In this document: in pieces, positions 61,319 through 64,000 of the stretch
Layout of the letters: every line of letters starts with the position of its first letter
Numbering within the stretch: position 1 is the stretch's first letter
Source of the DNA: Rhodoblastus sp963804045
GTDB lineage: Bacteria; Pseudomonadota; Alphaproteobacteria; Rhizobiales; Beijerinckiaceae
Assembly: GCA_963804045.1 (NCBI GenBank)
Contig: CAWDOR010000034.1
Location: 62,001 to 126,000, forward strand
Reading direction: 5' to 3'
DNA length: 64,000 nucleotides
Made by a program: the position numbers and the translations under genes
Notes under the pieces: generated by a model
What the model was told of the DNA's origin: nothing
Seen by the model: the letters and a program-made list of their open reading frames with translations, nothing else
Database searches by the model: none

Positions 61319-61350
61319 GGCGGTGTTTCACGTGAAACACCGCCTTTTTT
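61319..61350 (+). terminator. Intrinsic terminator of rho
   Basis: Bases 61319-61344 form a 26-base perfect palindrome (arms GGCGGTGTTTCAC and its complement) followed by six T residues. It lies 22 bases after the rho stop and 19 bases before the mnmE start. With no unpaired loop in the DNA sequence, the RNA hairpin would open at its centre. Confidence 0.85.
61324..61339. other. parS: parS-type centromere site
   Basis: TGTTTCACGTGAAACA is a perfect 16-base palindrome identical to the canonical chromosomal parS form bound by ParB in Bacillus and Caulobacter. It lies 3 kb from the predicted origin and in the hemE-rho-mnmE-mnmG block that in many alphaproteobacteria continues into rsmG-parA-parB. 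Here it forms the centre of the rho terminator. ParB binding is inferred from the sequence. Confidence 0.82.
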
Positions 61351-61363
61351 ATTGGAGGCATTG

Positions 61364-62701
61364 GTGGCTCAGAATGGCGGTCGCGCGACAATTTTTGCTC
61401 TGGCGACGGCGCCGGGAAAATCTGCCGTCGCCCTTGTCCGCATTTCCGGCCCGGCGACGGCGCACGTCCTTGAATCTCTGATTAAGACTCTCCCGCAACC
61501 CCGCAGGGCGTCGCTTCGTCGAATCAGGGCTCCAGGCAACGGCGAAATTATAGATCAGGCCCTCGTTTCATGGTTTCCAGCGCCAAATAGTTTTACCGGC
61601 GAGGACAGCGCCGAATTTGCCCTTCACGGGTCTCGCGCGGTGATTTCTGCGTTGCTTGATTGTCTCGGCCAACATGACGATTGTCGGCTCGCGACTCCCG
61701 GAGAGTTCACACATCGCGCTCTGGCCAATGGAAAAATCGACCTGATCGAAGTCGAATCTTTGGGCGATTTGATCGCGGCGGAAACTGAGCAGCAGCGCCG
61801 TTTCGCGCAATTGGGGATGAGTGGCCGTCTAACGAAACTCGCAGAGGAATGGCGTCGACGAGTTCTCGATGCATTGGTCGTGATTGAGAGCAGCCTGGAT
61901 TTTTCCGATGAATCGGATGTCGACGAAGTCAGCCTCGATGGCGTTCTGGCTATCTGCAGGGAATTACGTGACTCTATGGTTCCCTGGCTCCAGAGGCGGC
62001 ATCACGGGGAACTGATCCGTCATGGATTAACAGTTTTGATCGCGGGTCCGCCGAATGCCGGAAAATCCACTTTGATTAACGCACTCGCAGCGAGAGATGT
62101 CGCTATTGTCTCTGAATATGCGGGAACGACGCGCGACCTCCTCGAAATCCGCCTCGATCTCAGCGGTTATCCCGTTAATGTCCTGGATTCCGCCGGTATT
62201 CGTGAATCGCTTGACCCGATTGAGCAAATCGGCGTTGCTCGGGCTCTTGATCGTTCCAGAACTGTCGATTTGATCCTTTGGCTTTGCGCCGAGCGCGCTG
62301 ATCAGCCAGAAATTCCAATTGAGTTTCAGGACTGTCCGCTCTGGAGAATTGTTACCAAGGCAGAGTTGGCTCCCGAATCATCGATTGGGGACGAGAGCAA
62401 TGTTTTGCGAATATCGGCGCTAACAGGCTATAATATGCCGGTCCTGATTGAAAAATTGCGAGATTATGCTGCTGATAACATGTCTGCGGACGGATCTATG
62501 ATTGTTGCCAATGAGCGACAATTTCATTCAATTAGGCGTTCAGTCGAAGCGATCGACGAGATTTTGGCCGGCTCGTTTTATCCGGAGATAATCGCTGAAA
62601 ATCTTCGCCTGACCGTTCATCATTTGGAATTTCTGATCGGCAAGGTTGGCGTCGAGGATGTGCTGGGCGAAATTTTTTCGCGGTTTTGTATCGGCAAATA
62701 G
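61364..62701 (+). CDS. mnmE: MnmE, tRNA modification GTPase
   Basis: MnmE with MnmG makes the 5-carboxymethylaminomethyl group on U34 of certain tRNAs. The 445-residue protein has an N-terminal tetrahydrofolate-binding domain (TIFALATAPGKSAVALVRISGP), a helical part (LATPGEFTHRALANGKIDLIEVESLGDLI), an inserted G domain (GPPNAGKSTLINALA, then DSAGIRES) and the C-terminal FCIGK with the catalytic Cys. GTG 61364 has GGAGG five bases upstream; TTG codons at 61352 and 61361 are less well placed. Confidence 0.95.
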   Translation: MAQNGGRATIFALATAPGKSAVALVRISGPATAHVLESLIKTLPQPRRASLRRIRAPGNGEIIDQALVSWFPAPNSFTGEDSAEFALHGSRAVISALLDCLGQHDDCRLATPGEFTHRALANGKIDLIEVESLGDLIAAETEQQRRFAQLGMSGRLTKLAEEWRRRVLDALVVIESSLDFSDESDVDEVSLDGVLAICRELRDSMVPWLQRRHHGELIRHGLTVLIAGPPNAGKSTLINALAARDVAIVSEYAGTTRDLLEIRLDLSGYPVNVLDSAGIRESLDPIEQIGVARALDRSRTVDLILWLCAERADQPEIPIEFQDCPLWRIVTKAELAPESSIGDESNVLRISALTGYNMPVLIEKLRDYAADNMSADGSMIVANERQFHSIRRSVEAIDEILAGSFYPEIIAENLRLTVHHLEFLIGKVGVEDVLGEIFSRFCIGK

Positions 62702-62710
62702 GGGCGTCGT

Positions 62711-64000
62711 GTGACGGATCGGCGATTTGATGTTGTGGTGATTGGCGGCGGTCACGCCGGCTGCGAAGCTGCGGCCGCCGCGGCGCGAATGGGTGCGATC
62801 ACGGCTTTGATCACACAAAAAATCGAGACCATCGGTGACATGTCATGCAATCCCGCGATTGGCGGCCTTGGCAAGGGGCAGTTGGTAAGGGAGATCGACG
62901 CGCTTGATGGCCTCATGGGAGTTGCGGCCGATCGAGCGGGTATTCAGTTTCGTCTGTTGAATCGGTCTAAAGGGCCAGCTGTGCGCGGACCGAGGGCGCA
63001 GGCGGACCGAAAATTATATCGAGCGGCGGTTTCTGAATTGCTTCGGCTGCAGGATGGGCTGGAAATCATTGAAGGCACGGTCATTGACTTCAATTTCACT
63101 GTCGACGAACCGTCGCGCATAGTTTTGGAGACGGGCGTTCAACTCGCCGCGCAAGCGGTAGTGTTGACGACCGGAACATTTTTGAACGGCAAGATTCATA
63201 TTGGCTCCGAAACCTGGGCGGCTGGACGGATCGGCGATCCCCCGGCGTTACGCCTCAGTGAACGGTTGAAAACCTATGGGCTGAATTTGGGCCGGCTAAA
63301 AACCGGAACGCCCGCGCGACTCTCGAAAAAATCGATTGATTGGGACTCGCTTGAACTTCAGCATGGCGATGAAACGCCGGAGTTTTTCTCATCCTTCACG
63401 ACTGCGGTCGCCAATCCACAATTGCCTTGTGCGATCACGAATACGACCGAAGCTAGCCACAGGGTTATCCTGGACAATATTGATCGCGCGCCGATTTATT
63501 CAGGGCAAATTTCCGGTCGCGGGCCACGATATTGCCCCTCGATTGAAGACAAGGTCATTCGCTTTCAGGATCGCGAGAAGCATCAAATATTTCTTGAGCC
63601 GGAAGGACTGGATGACGACACCATCTATCCAAATGGTATTTCGACCTCGCTTCCCAGGGATGTACAGGAGGCCTTTCTTCGAACCATCCCGGGTTTGGAA
63701 AATGTCGCGATTTTTCGTCCGGGCTATGCTGTCGAATATGATTATGTTGATCCCCGGGAGCTCCGGCCCAGCCTCGAGCTCAAAAAAATCCCAGGCCTTT
63801 TTCTCGCCGGGCAAATTAACGGCACCACGGGATACGAAGAAGCCGCAGCCCAAGGATTGATCGCCGGTCTGAACGCGGCGCGTCTCGCGGGGGGCCAGGA
63901 ACCCGCTATTTTTGACCGATCCGAGGCCTATATCGGCGTGATGATTGATGATCTCATCACCCACGGCGTTTCGGAACCCTATAGAATGTTTACCTCCAGG
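62711..64000 (+). CDS. mnmG: MnmG (GidA), tRNA modification FAD enzyme (cut by window edge)
   Basis: This is the partner of MnmE. The reading from GTG 62711 (MTDRRFDVVVIGGGHAGCEAA) stays open for 430 codons to the last base, of a family about 620 long. Visible motifs are the FAD-binding IGGGHAGCEAA, GDMSCNPAIGGLGKGQLVREIDAL, NRSKGPAVRGPRAQADR, RYCPSIEDKV and LFLAGQINGTTGYEEAAAQGL. I translated the whole stretch by eye without meeting a stop or frame break. It starts nine bases after the mnmE stop. Confidence 0.96.
   Translation, partial: MTDRRFDVVVIGGGHAGCEAAAAAARMGAITALITQKIETIGDMSCNPAIGGLGKGQLVREIDALDGLMGVAADRAGIQFRLLNRSKGPAVRGPRAQADRKLYRAAVSELLRLQDGLEIIEGTVIDFNFTVDEPSRIVLETGVQLAAQAVVLTTGTFLNGKIHIGSETWAAGRIGDPPALRLSERLKTYGLNLGRLKTGTPARLSKKSIDWDSLELQHGDETPEFFSSFTTAVANPQLPCAITNTTEASHRVILDNIDRAPIYSGQISGRGPRYCPSIEDKVIRFQDREKHQIFLEPEGLDDDTIYPNGISTSLPRDVQEAFLRTIPGLENVAIFRPGYAVEYDYVDPRELRPSLELKKIPGLFLAGQINGTTGYEEAAAQGLIAGLNAARLAGGQEPAIFDRSEAYIGVMIDDLITHGVSEPYRMFTSR

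Overview
The window looks like chromosomal DNA from a GC-rich alphaproteobacterium of the Hyphomicrobiales (Rhizobiales), most likely a free-living diazotroph related to the Beijerinckiaceae/Methylocystaceae. The order-level call rests on gene order: pckA / chvI-chvG-hprK-EIIA(Man)-HPr; rnd-lptCAB-rpoN-hpf-ptsN; divL-tsaE/amgK-murU-addB-addA; and hemE-rho-mnmE-mnmG. A class I PHA synthase, a group III truncated haemoglobin and the nitrogenase-modifying pair draT/draG fit a microaerobic nitrogen fixer. The genus is inference.

Layout. 0-4 kb: trcR-ruvC-ruvA-ruvB on the minus strand, then a DUF1192 gene and rcdA on the plus strand, with a CtrA-type site and a possible small RNA between them. 4-15 kb: a surface-polysaccharide island (oxidoreductase, glycosyltransferases, acyltransferase, Wzy-like polymerase, Wzz/BY-kinase-like protein, CelD-like acetyltransferase). 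15-19 kb: phaC and a membrane protein. 19-27.4 kb: pckA, a HugZ-like protein, chvI/chvG, hprK, EIIA(Man), HPr and pgi. 27.5-38 kb: an ABC-F ATPase, arsC, an O-antigen-ligase-like protein, arfB, rnd, lptC/A/B, rpoN, hpf, ptsN and an EI24 membrane protein. 38-42.4 kb: an NDUFA9-like protein, a four-gene ACP/ketosynthase/two-dehydratase operon and a truncated haemoglobin. 42.4-56 kb: ahcY behind a strong palindrome, divL, tsaE-amgK, murU, a monooxygenase-fold protein, addB and addA. 56-64 kb: a broken NTF2-like gene, draT, draG, a probable chromosomal origin, hemE, tRNA-Ala(GGC), rho, a parS-like site inside the rho terminator, mnmE and the start of mnmG.

The most notable non-coding signals concern replication and the cell cycle. 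The stretch between the true end of draG and hemE (about 58085-58438) holds four DnaA-box-like 9-mers, a perfect CtrA motif sharing four bases with one of them, a perfect IHF consensus and an AT-rich tract. About 3 kb away a perfect parS-type 16-mer forms the core of the rho terminator hairpin. The window also encodes TrcR, RcdA and a DivL-type kinase with Tyr in place of the phospho-His, so several parts of the CtrA circuit lie close to the origin.

Five genes carry single-base frame lesions (a glycosyltransferase, the Wzz/kinase gene, pgi, the NTF2-like gene and draG). Their number and single-base nature suggest that some or all are base-call errors rather than real decay. I saw no insertion sequences, prophage or CRISPR arrays.
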